Source: Prevotella sp. (lineage in GTDB: Bacteria > Bacteroidota > Bacteroidia > Bacteroidales > Bacteroidaceae). Taken from it: 51,606 nt of DNA. Of the stretch, positions 7,773-15,850 are shown piece after piece. Location of the stretch: contig JAEEJK010000118.1 in NCBI GenBank assembly GCA_016281815.1, positions 1 through 51,606 on the forward strand, read 5' to 3'. Positions within the stretch are counted from its first letter, which is position 1. Each line of letters starts with the position of its first letter. The notes beneath the pieces were generated by a model. The model was given only the letters and a program-made list of their open reading frames with translations. It did not search any database and was not told the DNA's origin. The position numbers and the translations under genes are program-made.

Positions 7773-8534
7773 TTATGCTTGTTCCCTCGAAATCACACTG
7801 CCACTGGCTTGATGGGTGGCAAGTATGAGAACCTCTGCTATCTGCACATGGGCGGGTGCATTGGCTGCATAGACGGCGACATCAGCAATGTCATCTCCCG
7901 TCAGCGGCTGAATACCCTTATAGACGTTGGCGGCTCGGTCTACATCTCCATGGAAACGGATATTGCTGAAATTCGTCTCCACAAGCCCTGGCTTCAAGTT
8001 AGTCACGCGGATTGACGTATTGGCCACATCGATACGGAGACCGTCAGAAATGGCTTTTACGGCTGCCTTTGTGGCACAATACACATTGCCGCCAGCATAG
8101 GCTGCATCGCCAGCCACAGAACCCACATTGATGACATGACCGCTATTGCGCTCCACCATACCTGGCACCACGAGACGTGTCATCGTGAGCAAGCCCTTGA
8201 TGTTGGTGTCTATCATCGTTTCCCAGTCCTCGAAATGGCCCTCATACTCTGGCTCCAATCCCAAGGCCAGACCGGCATTGTTCACCAGCACATCTATTTT
8301 CTGCCACTCCGATGGCAGTTCACTGATACACTTCCTGGCCATCTCACGGTCTCTCACATCAAAGACCAGTGTCAGCACATCCGCTCCTTTCTCTGACAAC
8401 TCTTTCTTGATTTCTGTCAGACGAGACTCGTTCCTACCTGTTAAAATCAGTTTGTCGCCATTCTCGGCAAACTTTCTTGCACAAGCCAGTCCAATGCCGC
8501 TTGTGGCTCCTGTAATCAATACAATCTTATTCAT
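7773..8534 (-). CDS. SDR family NAD(P)-dependent oxidoreductase (YdfG-like)
   Basis: The protein has 253 aa from the ATG at 8534; TTG at 8543 is the only longer alternative. It has the classical short-chain dehydrogenase layout: the cofactor motif TGATSGIG near residue 8, NNAG near 87, a catalytic Ser in 'INVGSVAG', and YCATK with the catalytic Tyr and Lys. It most resembles the YdfG / 3-hydroxy acid dehydrogenase branch, which oxidises serine and 3-hydroxy acids. It follows the M18 peptidase gene by 12 bp and is probably in one operon with it. The exact substrate is inferred only from resemblance. Confidence 0.9.
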   Translation of the reverse strand: MNKIVLITGATSGIGLACARKFAENGDKLILTGRNESRLTEIKKELSEKGADVLTLVFDVRDREMARKCISELPSEWQKIDVLVNNAGLALGLEPEYEGHFEDWETMIDTNIKGLLTMTRLVVPGMVERNSGHVINVGSVAGDAAYAGGNVYCATKAAVKAISDGLRIDVANTSIRVTNLKPGLVETNFSNIRFHGDVDRAANVYKGIQPLTGDDIADVAVYAANAPAHVQIAEVLILATHQASGSVISREQA

Positions 8535-8546
8535 AGTTACCAATGA

Positions 8547-9830
8547 TTAACTGAAAAATTTGGTGAATGCCTTGACGCAGTAGATATGGTCGGCGGTGCT
8601 GCCCGTTTCCCTACAACTGTGCATGGCAAGGATGGCATTTCCCATGTCAACTCCGCGCAGTGGAATCGAAGAGGCTAAGATGTTGCCGAGAGTACTGCCT
8701 CCGGCCACATCGGAGTGGTTGACAAAACGTTGGCAGGGAACACCTGCCTCCCGGCATATCTCTGCAAATACCGCAGCAGAAACAGCATCGCTGGCATACT
8801 TTTGTGCTGCATTGAATTTGATGACAGGACCACCTCCAAGCACGGGATGGTTCGTGGGGTCGTACTTCTCACTATAGTTGGGATGCCAGGCATGGGCATT
8901 GTCTGCCGAAATCATGAAGGCTCGCTCCACGGCTTGATAGAAGGCTTCCACGGTACCGCTTTGTGCCAATGCAATGCGCTTGAGCATCATCGAGAGGAAA
9001 GGACTCCCGGCTCCCTGCTTCGTCTGTGAACCCGTCTCTTCGTTGTCGAAGATGGCCAGCACCTTGGTGGTGTCTGTTGTCTCTGTTCCGATCATAGCCT
9101 CCAAACCCGCAAAGCACATCGACAGGTCATCCAAACGGCCAGAGGACAGGAACTCATCGTGAACGCCGAAAGTACAGGCGGGGGTGGCATCGGCCAGGTA
9201 GAGATCGAAGTCGAGAATGTCACTGGGGCTGATTTTCAGTTCTCCACAGATGATATTCATCAGCAGATTGCCTCGTTCCAGTTCATCGTTGACAATTCCC
9301 AATATGGGCAGCATATCTTTCTGCTTGCTCAGTTTTACACCATCATTTACCGCGCGGTTGAAGTGTATGGCGAGGTTGCTGATCTGAAGCAATGGCCGCT
9401 TGACATGCATCAGCAGCGTCTTGGGAGCAAAAGCGTTCTTTCCCTTGACAATCACACGTCCGGCAATTGTCAGCGGACGGTCAAACCATGTCGACATGAT
9501 AGGACCTCCATATACCTCCGTATTCAGTTTTACAATGCCTCCCTCACACATCATCTCAGCATTGGGCTTGATGCGGAATGTGGGTGAGTCACAGTGGGCG
9601 CAGATCATGCGGAAACCAGCATCGGCCAAGGACTTCCGTCCGATGTGGAAGGCATAGACAGACGAATCGTTCTTCGTCACGTAAAACTTGTCACCAGCCT
9701 TGACCTTTCCGATGGGTTTCTGAGGGTCTAAGCATCGGTAGCCAGCCTTTTCCAAAATACTGGCAATGTTGTGGGCAGCCAGAAAATTCACTGGCGATGC
9801 ATCCAAGAATTTCAAAAGTCTTTGAATCAT
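8547..9830 (-). CDS. M18 family aminopeptidase
   Basis: The protein has 427 aa, the normal length for M18 dinuclear zinc aminopeptidases. Metal-ligand and catalytic regions are visible: 'CAHCDSPTFR' (His/Asp), 'SSGRLDDL' (Asp), 'FDNEETGS' (Glu-Glu) and the C-terminal 'NHSDVAGGSTLGNILA' with 'MHSCRE'. The enzyme is cytosolic and cleaves N-terminal amino acids, often acidic ones, from peptides. It is the first gene of a two-gene operon with the SDR enzyme. Confidence 0.93.
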   Translation of the reverse strand: MIQRLLKFLDASPVNFLAAHNIASILEKAGYRCLDPQKPIGKVKAGDKFYVTKNDSSVYAFHIGRKSLADAGFRMICAHCDSPTFRIKPNAEMMCEGGIVKLNTEVYGGPIMSTWFDRPLTIAGRVIVKGKNAFAPKTLLMHVKRPLLQISNLAIHFNRAVNDGVKLSKQKDMLPILGIVNDELERGNLLMNIICGELKISPSDILDFDLYLADATPACTFGVHDEFLSSGRLDDLSMCFAGLEAMIGTETTDTTKVLAIFDNEETGSQTKQGAGSPFLSMMLKRIALAQSGTVEAFYQAVERAFMISADNAHAWHPNYSEKYDPTNHPVLGGGPVIKFNAAQKYASDAVSAAVFAEICREAGVPCQRFVNHSDVAGGSTLGNILASSIPLRGVDMGNAILAMHSCRETGSTADHIYCVKAFTKFFS

Positions 9831-9879
9831 ATTGCTATCGTTTTATCCATACAAATATCCAATAGATGTAATGATATTG

Positions 9880-9887
9880 CAAAAATA
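9880..9887 (-). promoter_or_regulatory. -7 box upstream of the M18 peptidase gene
   Basis: TATTTTTG on the minus strand lies 50 bp upstream of the ATG. No good -33 element is seen. The rest of the interval 9888-10077 shows only A/T-rich sequence. Confidence 0.55.
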
Positions 9888-10077
9888 AATAAAACAAACT
9901 AAGAATCTATTATCTTGGCGAAAATAATCGCTTTTTTCGTCAAAAACCTTACAAAATAACAGTTCTGGCTTCTTTCATGCTGATTCCAAGGGGATTTTCT
10001 CGGAGTAAGGCAGAAACAGGGCAAGAACTTGGACACCACATTTTTTTAAAATTTGACATAAAAGATTTGGAATATTG

Positions 10078-10109
10078 TTTGGCGGTTACTGATTAAATGT
10101 ATATTTTTG
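10078..10109 (+). promoter_or_regulatory. Promoter of the DUF3857 gene
   Basis: TTTG (10078-10081), N20, TATTTTTG (10102-10109): a full Bacteroidetes promoter about 38 bp upstream of the ATG. Confidence 0.8.
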
Positions 10110-10147
10110 CGCATCTCACATACTTCAACCAAATAATGTTATAAAAT

Positions 10148-11113
10148 ATGAGACGTTCTTTTAGGATATTATTTTTTCTGGCGGCTTTCTTTGCTTGCGG
10201 AAATATGGCTTACGCACAGTTGCCTAACGAGAAATTCGGCAAGCCTTCAAATCTGGAATGGGACTTCGTCGGATGGGGAGATGCCATAGATGACGATGCG
10301 GTCATCCTTTGCAAGACGATGAAGGTGACATATCAACTTTCTGCCCAGGTGTCAAACAACAGTCAGGGATTAGCGGATGTCAGCATTGACAATCTTCAGG
10401 ATTTCGGCAAGAACTTGATTGACGAAGGAAACATTCTGGTGAATTATGAGTTCAGACTCCGTATTAAGATTCTGAAACCGGAAGGTGCCAAGCACGCCAA
10501 TATCGACATCACCTACTTCAATGCCGATGACAATAATGTTCTCTATTGGGACGAGTTGTCGGATATGAAAATCAAGGTCTTTACCAAGAACGAAAAAGGA
10601 AAGGTGGAGAAAAGGAATGTCAACACCAGTTCGTTTGCCAAGGAGAGGATTGACAAAAACTATATGGTCATGCACGTAGTTGTGCCTGATGTTCAGGCCG
10701 GCAGCATCATTGAATACCAATACAACATCACAAGTCCTCGACCTACATATCTGTATGACTGGGTATTCCAGGAGTCGATACCTACAGTACGTTCAAAATG
10801 CGACATCGACATCCCTGCTTTCCTGCAGTTCAATATGAATGCCCCAATCAACAAACTTATCAAGTCGAGCGTAGAGGTGGGGCACTTGGCATACGATACC
10901 AATAGGACGGATATGAAGAAGGGAAAGTCTTGTCCTACCAATCATTATACTATTGTCGGCGACTATATCCTTCCTGAGGGGCATGCGCTCAAGCAAAGCC
11001 AAAAGAATGAGACCGCAGAAAAAATTGCAGTCTTTACCAGTCAGATCAATTTGCCTAATGTCACCATTCCTGCATATATGCCGGAAGGCTATACGCATCT
11101 GAGAATCAAATAA
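10148..11113 (+). CDS. Secreted DUF3857-domain protein lacking a transglutaminase domain
   Basis: The protein has 321 aa with a signal peptide (about residues 1-23, ending MAYA, then QLP). The body matches the DUF3857 beta-sandwich usually found before a transglutaminase-like domain; 'VVPDVQAGSIIEYQYNI' is typical. Here the protein ends right after DUF3857 with no Cys-His-Asp transglutaminase part, so it is a stand-alone version. Known relatives are envelope proteins of unknown function. It converges on the reverse transcriptase gene with a 3-bp gap. Confidence 0.8.
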   Translation: MRRSFRILFFLAAFFACGNMAYAQLPNEKFGKPSNLEWDFVGWGDAIDDDAVILCKTMKVTYQLSAQVSNNSQGLADVSIDNLQDFGKNLIDEGNILVNYEFRLRIKILKPEGAKHANIDITYFNADDNNVLYWDELSDMKIKVFTKNEKGKVEKRNVNTSSFAKERIDKNYMVMHVVVPDVQAGSIIEYQYNITSPRPTYLYDWVFQESIPTVRSKCDIDIPAFLQFNMNAPINKLIKSSVEVGHLAYDTNRTDMKKGKSCPTNHYTIVGDYILPEGHALKQSQKNETAEKIAVFTSQINLPNVTIPAYMPEGYTHLRIK

Positions 11114-11116
11114 TTC

Positions 11117-12343
11117 TCAACTCTGACTCGGACGGGCCGACTTTGAATTCCTGAACTGATAAAACTCGTTGACCAAACTTCTGTATCCCATTTGTTTCAG
11201 TTGGGCATAATCAGTTCTGTAATTGGCTTTGCTGTGCTTTCCCGTACCAAGGAAGCGGATGTATTGCTGAAGATAATGATCGATCTCCATGAGTCCGTCC
11301 GCCTGGGTGATGACAGGGAAAAACCAACGCGACCATGACAGGGTGTCGGCATCGGCACCCTCAAAAAACTTGCGGTTGAACTGGTTGATGAGACCTTTCA
11401 TTGCCTTTTCGGGGGCAAGGTTTCTCTTTCTGCTCCAGCGCAGGAGTGACTTCGCTGCTCGCTTGATTTTGCCTTTCATCTTCTTTTTCGTCGATTCAGA
11501 GATGTCGATGTTGTGACCGTGGCACTTGAATCCCAAGAATTCATAGGCATCATCGGGTGAATATATTTTTTCCTTGTCTGGATTGACTTCGAGTCTGTAC
11601 TGCCTGAGAAAAACAGCCATCTGACTTCTGTATTCCTCAAGTTTCTCACGGTCTGGCGCGAACATGATGATGTCGTCAGAATAGCGGGCATAGACGACAC
11701 CGGCTTCACTATAATGCTTGTCCACCTCTTTCAGATAGGTATTTGCCAAGAAAGGGGCTGTAGGCGTACCTGCCATCACACCATGACTTTCAAGGAGGGT
11801 GTCTCCCTTGTAAATGGCGCGCCTGTCTGTCAGCATTCTTTCAAAAAAGGAATATAGTGGCTGGTCATCAGACAACATCTCTGACAACATCGGCAGCAGG
11901 ATATCAATCGAGATGGAATTGAAATAATCGTGGATATCGAGTTTGTAAGCCCACATATCCCGTCCTCTGACAGCACGGTTGATGTGGTTGACAGCATCAT
12001 GGGCTTTCAAGCCCCGACGAAAAGCATAGCAGTTGGGAGCAAATTGACTGTCATAATCATAGAGTTTATACGCTATGAACTTGAGCATCATCATCTCTTC
12101 GGGGGAAAAACTGTAAACCACACGTTTCTTGCCCGTACCCATCTTGTTGACTATCTTCTTTTGGGGAATACCCAAGCCTTCACCTCGCGCTATCTTTTGT
12201 GCAAGGCGAAGATACTTTTCCTGCTCTACAAAACTGTCTGCGGCATCAAACTCATGCCAGGTGTAACGGCCTTTCAGCAGACGGAATGCGAGAAAATCCT
12301 CCCAAACTTCTTGTCGGGTCAGTTGCGTAATGATACTTTCCAT
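11117..12343 (-). CDS. Stand-alone reverse transcriptase (RNA-directed DNA polymerase)
   Basis: The protein has 408 aa from the ATG at 12343. All RT core motifs are visible: 'YKLDIHDYFNSI' with catalytic Asp136, 'GVMAGTPTAPFLANTYL' (motif 4, near 188-204), YSDD at 221-224 with Asp223 and Asp224, and 'FLGFKCHG' (motif 7). A basic helical thumb-like region (about 285-330) and a C-terminal domain containing 'GTGKHSKANY' and 'GYRSLVNEFYQF' follow. The retron-specific NAxxH and VTG motifs and the DGR-type SQ motif are absent. No intron ribozyme or HNH domain is visible. It therefore looks like a group-II-like or 'unknown group' (defence-associated) RT. A structured leader with an 11-bp inverted repeat lies directly upstream. 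A start at 12382 would fall inside that element. Confidence 0.9.
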   Translation of the reverse strand: MESIITQLTRQEVWEDFLAFRLLKGRYTWHEFDAADSFVEQEKYLRLAQKIARGEGLGIPQKKIVNKMGTGKKRVVYSFSPEEMMMLKFIAYKLYDYDSQFAPNCYAFRRGLKAHDAVNHINRAVRGRDMWAYKLDIHDYFNSISIDILLPMLSEMLSDDQPLYSFFERMLTDRRAIYKGDTLLESHGVMAGTPTAPFLANTYLKEVDKHYSEAGVVYARYSDDIIMFAPDREKLEEYRSQMAVFLRQYRLEVNPDKEKIYSPDDAYEFLGFKCHGHNIDISESTKKKMKGKIKRAAKSLLRWSRKRNLAPEKAMKGLINQFNRKFFEGADADTLSWSRWFFPVITQADGLMEIDHYLQQYIRFLGTGKHSKANYRTDYAQLKQMGYRSLVNEFYQFRNSKSARPSQS

Positions 12344-12353
12344 AATGAAAAAA

Positions 12354-12488
12354 GAAAAAGGGGAAGTGCTTTGAATCAGCAAAATTGCTGATCACGAGAG
12401 GATACCTTGCCCTGTCAGCCTGCAAAACATGATAATATGGGCAAGGCTGCCTCCTTTGCAGGCGCAGCCTCGCTGCATCCCCTTTTTC
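12354..12488 (-). ncRNA. Candidate RT-associated structured RNA bounded by an 11-bp inverted repeat
   Basis: The 135-nt element lies between the 169-aa gene (stop 7 nt away) and the RT start (10 nt away). Its ends are a perfect inverted repeat (GAAAAAGGGGA, 12478-12488 on the minus strand, with TCCCCTTTTTC at 12354-12364). Inside, four stems can be drawn. GGATGC can pair with GTATCC. CCTTGCCC can pair with GGGCAAGG and GCCTGCAAA with TTTGCAGGC, and these two interleave like a pseudoknot. AGGCTGC/GCAGCCT is an alternative local stem. A hairpin ATCAGCAA/TTGCTGAT sits near the RT start. The layout recalls retron msr-msd or DRT2/DRT9-type template RNAs upstream of their RTs. The RNA is predicted, not known. 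Confidence 0.6.
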
Positions 12489-12495
12489 GTTGTGT

Positions 12496-13005
12496 CTAAT
12501 TCATCATCTGCCGGATACGCCCTATGACATAAGTCCTCTCATTGGCCATCTGAGTGTAGAAATTGATGTAGGGAATCCCCATTTTCTTGGCATATACCCG
12601 CGCTATCAGGTATTTGACATTGCTGTCGTGACTGTGCCCGTTGCCGAGCATGACCACTCCCTTGGCAATGCCGTTTTCCTCAAGCAAGAAAGAAAAAGGT
12701 TGGCCCCATTCTGCTTTATAGGCCTGATATGGGCGTGTCTTATAGAGTTGGAACTCATCGTTGGCATATCCCACCAGGTCTGTAACCGGCACATTTTCAC
12801 GAATGTTATACGATGAAAATTCGCTCGTTAGAATCTCCCTGAAATAGGATACCCATTCTGCGGGTGTCTTTTCCCTTTCTACGGTCGGCTCTGCAGGACG
12901 CTGAGTGTATTGGGCCTGACGCACAGGTTGCTCATTCTTTCTTGAGTCTTCCGCGTATTCCTTGGCCAAACCTACCAATTTTAAAAATATTTTACCGAAA
13001 TCCAT
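12496..13005 (-). CDS. Protein of unknown function upstream of the RT element
   Basis: The protein has 169 aa. A short N-terminal helix is followed by a polar linker (about 20-50, rich in Gln, Arg, Pro and Glu). The C-terminal domain (about 75-169) ends 'IPYINFYTQMANERTYVIGRI'. The alternation of hydrophobic strands with 'FSFLLEENGIAKGVVML' suggests a compact alpha/beta fold. A nuclease-like fold is possible, but no motif proves it. No signal peptide is seen, so it is probably cytosolic. It shares one transcript direction with the downstream RNA element and RT, so it may be a partner or effector of the RT, or an unrelated neighbour. Confidence 0.7.
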   Translation of the reverse strand: MDFGKIFLKLVGLAKEYAEDSRKNEQPVRQAQYTQRPAEPTVEREKTPAEWVSYFREILTSEFSSYNIRENVPVTDLVGYANDEFQLYKTRPYQAYKAEWGQPFSFLLEENGIAKGVVMLGNGHSHDSNVKYLIARVYAKKMGIPYINFYTQMANERTYVIGRIRQMMN

Positions 13006-13053
13006 ATTTTTCTTTAACTAAGGGGTTAAAAAACTCTATTAATGAATTAATTG

Positions 13054-13061
13054 CAAAATTA
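13054..13061 (-). promoter_or_regulatory. -7 box for the 169-aa gene / RNA element / RT unit
   Basis: TAATTTTG on the minus strand lies 48 bp upstream of the start at 13005. The -33 element is weak. It would drive the whole three-part unit. Confidence 0.6.
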
Positions 13062-13177
13062 GTATTTTTTTGGTTGACCTCCATACTTTTTACCAAATAC
13101 TTTCGAAAGGAATGAAACAAAAACGATGTTTGCACACCAACAGGCTACATTATTACCCGTTCTTGCTATTAACCATT

Positions 13178-13214
13178 AAAAAATCTTCACATGGCTCATG
13201 ACCACGTGAAGATT
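13178..13214 (-). terminator. Terminator of the carboxylesterase gene
   Basis: A 9-bp stem (AATCTTCAC at 13182-13190, GTGAAGATT at 13206-13214), with TGG/CCA pairing inside, is followed on the minus strand by six T. It lies 57 bp after the esterase stop codon. Confidence 0.85.
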
Positions 13215-13270
13215 CTGGGGGTGGGTTCAATGAATTCTGTCGAACACACCTTGATAATAAACCAGTCAGA

Positions 13271-14761
13271 TTATCTTCTGCCGAAACCGAAGCCAAATCC
13301 CTGATTGGGGGCTTTTTCCGGATCTCCGAAAACAGAGGCCTCCACATCCTTGTCGTTGAGTTTGAACACCATGAACTTGGGATTCTTCTCTGTACAAGGT
13401 GACCACGAACCGCCCTTCGGTCCGTTGGGGTCGCTGTACTTGGCAAAGTTGGTCCAGGCTGTGAGCATCTTCTCAGAGAGGTCCCAGTCGCCCTTGGTCC
13501 ATGGACGCCAACAGTGCTTCAGTGACTTGAAAACAAACCAGAGGTCGGAGGAGTGGAAGGCTCCACGAAGCCGTTGGGTCACTTCTGGATGGGAGCCATC
13601 ATCGGGCAACGGACGGGCAAACTCGTATGCCCATGCCTTGCCACCCTTGCTCTCACGTACCTTGCAGAACTCTGCGATATTGGGAGCCATGTCGCCCATG
13701 TCGTTGAGGGTGAAACCAATCATATAAGGAACGTCGGCCAAGGTGCCTTCGCGGGTGGCGTCATCAAAACTCTTGACGCTGACATAACCGTCTATCAGAG
13801 GCATAAACGGCAGCCTGATACGCTCACCAGTAACTTGGCCATAGAGGTTGCTGAGGGCAAAGACCGTCTCTGTGGATGCCTGGCGCATTTTTTGCAAATC
13901 GGTCAGACCAGCCCAGTCAAAGACTTTCTTTGCATTGGCAGCAGCATCTTCAATCGAACCGCCACTGTAACGGCCACCCATCATTCCGCCGCCGTTGGGA
14001 TTGGGAATGCTGAGACCTTGGGCACTCATGATGACAGCCTTATGGAACAAACCGCGTGCCAGAGGCGACTCGCAGAGGGTGCGCACACTGCCACCACCGG
14101 CACTCTGTCCGAATATAGTTACGTTGTTGGGGTCACCACCAAATTGTGCGATGTTCTTCTTGATCCATTTCAGAGCCTCTATCTGGTCGAGGATGCCATA
14201 ATTGCCTGATACCTTGTGCGGACTCTCCTCAGACAGGGCGGGGTGGGTCAGAAAACCAAATACGCCAAGACGGTAATTGATGGAAACAAGAACAACATCC
14301 TTTGCGCCCCATTCCTGACCGTCAAACTCGGGCTCTGAGCCCCATCCCTCGCGATAGCCACCTCCATGGATCCATAGGGCTACAGGGAGTTTCTTCGTCA
14401 CCTTGCCGGGTGCCTTCGTCCATACATTCAGATACAGGCAATCCTCACTGTAGGGGGCTTCTTTGCCATAACCCCACTCCGTGAAATAGCCACCAGGATA
14501 CTGTATGGCCTGATAACTGGGATGGCCGAAGGTGTCACAGACCTTGACTCCTTTCCATGGCACAATGGGCTGAGGCTCCTTCCAGCGGTTCTCCCTGATA
14601 GGAGGTGCGGCGTAGGGAATACCGCGATAGACAAACACATCGGGATGATCGTCGGCCAAGACACCTTGAACCTGACCTCCCTCAATAGTCAACACAGGAT
14701 TTTCTGCTGCATAAGCAGATACTGCTGCCATGAGCAGAAGAGGCAAAAATAGTTTTTTCAT
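13271..14761 (-). CDS. Secreted type-B carboxylesterase
   Basis: The protein has 496 aa with a signal peptide (residues 1-18, ending AYA). The alpha/beta-hydrolase fold shows the family signatures 'EDCLYLNVW', the oxyanion 'HGGGY', the nucleophile elbow GQSAGG near residue 218 and a late 'GAFHSSDL' with the likely catalytic His. It would hydrolyse carboxylic esters outside the cytoplasm, in this setting perhaps acyl groups on plant polymers. It carries an unusual C-terminal Gly-Phe tail (FGFGFGRR). It has its own terminator. Confidence 0.92.
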   Translation of the reverse strand: MKKLFLPLLLMAAVSAYAAENPVLTIEGGQVQGVLADDHPDVFVYRGIPYAAPPIRENRWKEPQPIVPWKGVKVCDTFGHPSYQAIQYPGGYFTEWGYGKEAPYSEDCLYLNVWTKAPGKVTKKLPVALWIHGGGYREGWGSEPEFDGQEWGAKDVVLVSINYRLGVFGFLTHPALSEESPHKVSGNYGILDQIEALKWIKKNIAQFGGDPNNVTIFGQSAGGGSVRTLCESPLARGLFHKAVIMSAQGLSIPNPNGGGMMGGRYSGGSIEDAAANAKKVFDWAGLTDLQKMRQASTETVFALSNLYGQVTGERIRLPFMPLIDGYVSVKSFDDATREGTLADVPYMIGFTLNDMGDMAPNIAEFCKVRESKGGKAWAYEFARPLPDDGSHPEVTQRLRGAFHSSDLWFVFKSLKHCWRPWTKGDWDLSEKMLTAWTNFAKYSDPNGPKGGSWSPCTEKNPKFMVFKLNDKDVEASVFGDPEKAPNQGFGFGFGRR

Positions 14762-14898
14762 AAGTTAATTGAAACAGTTGTAATAATGGTTTGGTTTCTA
14801 CTAAACATTAGTTAGACTGCAAAAGCCGTGATTGGTTTAAACCGACAATGCTCAGAATCGTTGGCTATGGCATGGAAACGAAAAAAATGAGAGAAAAT

Positions 14899-14929
14899 GT
14901 TGCTCTCTAAAAAATAATTCATATTTTTG
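14899..14929 (+). promoter_or_regulatory. Promoter of the transketolase operon
   Basis: GTTG (14899-14902), N19, TATTTTTG (14922-14929). It lies 78 bp upstream of the first ATG. Confidence 0.75.
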
Positions 14930-15007
14930 CAAAAGAATTGGAAGGAAGAGAAAGATGCACTTTCTTCATCAACACAAAGAAATCATCGCGACATCATCTA
15001 CTAGCAA

Positions 15008-15850
15008 ATGAAAATAATCGAACTAAAGCAAAAAAGTGAACAACTCAGATTGAATCTCGTCAATCTCATCCATTCGGGCAAAACAGGTCACACAGGGGGG
15101 GATTTGTCTGTGCTGAATGTGCTGACAGTACTTTACTATCGTGTTCTGAACGTGAATCCCCAAAAGCCGAAAATGCCTGAACGCGACAGATTCGTTTTGA
15201 GCAAAGGACATTGTGCAGAGGCACTTTACTGTGTGCTCTGCGACAAAGGATTCATTCCGAAAGAAGAACTCGAGGCCTATGGGAAAGACTTTTCTCATTT
15301 GGGCGGACATCCTGACGTCACCATTCCTGGGGTGGAAATCAATACCGGAGCCTTGGGCCATGGCCTTGCTGCAGGAGTGGGGATGGCTCTTGCTGCCAAG
15401 AAACTGGGAGCCGCTTACAAGACCTATGTCGTCATGGGGGATGGCGAACAGGCTGAAGGATCCATATATGAGGCCGCGATGGCTGCCAACAAATACAGAC
15501 TTGACAATCTGGTGGCCATTATCGACCGCAATGGTTTGCAGATATCCGGTTCCACGGAGGATGTGATGCCTTTGGAGAGCATCCGGGAGCGCTGGACGGC
15601 ATTCGGATGGGATGTCATGGAGATGAACGGCAATGACATTGCTGATATTGTCGCCCATTTGGAGAACATCAACTTCCAAAACAGCAGGCCACACCTTCTC
15701 ATCTCTAAATCCACCAAAGGCCTGGGTGTTTCTTTTATGGAGAATGTAGCCAAATGGCATCATGGTGTTCCCAACGAGGAACAATATGAGCAGGCTGTGC
15801 GTGAAATCAAAAATAGGATACAGACGTTAACCATGGAGGAGAAGATATGA
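15008..15850 (+). CDS. Transketolase, N-terminal (thiamine diphosphate-binding) subunit
   Basis: The protein has 280 aa and corresponds to the first half of a normal transketolase. It shows the thiamine diphosphate/Mg motif 'GDGEQAEGSIYEAAMAAN' followed by 'IIDRNGLQ', and early 'SKGHCAEALY' and 'TGALGHGLAAGVGMA'. It transfers two-carbon units in the pentose phosphate pathway or a related pathway together with the next gene product. Its stop overlaps the next ATG as ATGA. Split transketolases are common in Bacteroidetes and often paralogous to a full-length enzyme, so the sugar substrate may be specialised. Confidence 0.93.
   Translation: MKIIELKQKSEQLRLNLVNLIHSGKTGHTGGDLSVLNVLTVLYYRVLNVNPQKPKMPERDRFVLSKGHCAEALYCVLCDKGFIPKEELEAYGKDFSHLGGHPDVTIPGVEINTGALGHGLAAGVGMALAAKKLGAAYKTYVVMGDGEQAEGSIYEAAMAANKYRLDNLVAIIDRNGLQISGSTEDVMPLESIRERWTAFGWDVMEMNGNDIADIVAHLENINFQNSRPHLLISKSTKGLGVSFMENVAKWHHGVPNEEQYEQAVREIKNRIQTLTMEEKI

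Noticed and set aside
12354..12488. Classical retron msr-msd
   Set aside because: The inverted-repeat ends fit, but the adjacent RT lacks the retron NAxxH and VTG motifs, so the element is reported only as a candidate RT-associated RNA.
11117..12488. Diversity-generating retroelement or group II intron
   Set aside because: No template/variable repeat pair or accessory Avd gene was seen, motif 4 is not of the SQ type, and no intron domain V-like hairpin or endonuclease domain was found.
13153..13446. Minus-strand ORF of 97 codons overlapping the esterase end
   Set aside because: It lies in another frame of the carboxylesterase gene and its terminator, a shadow frame.
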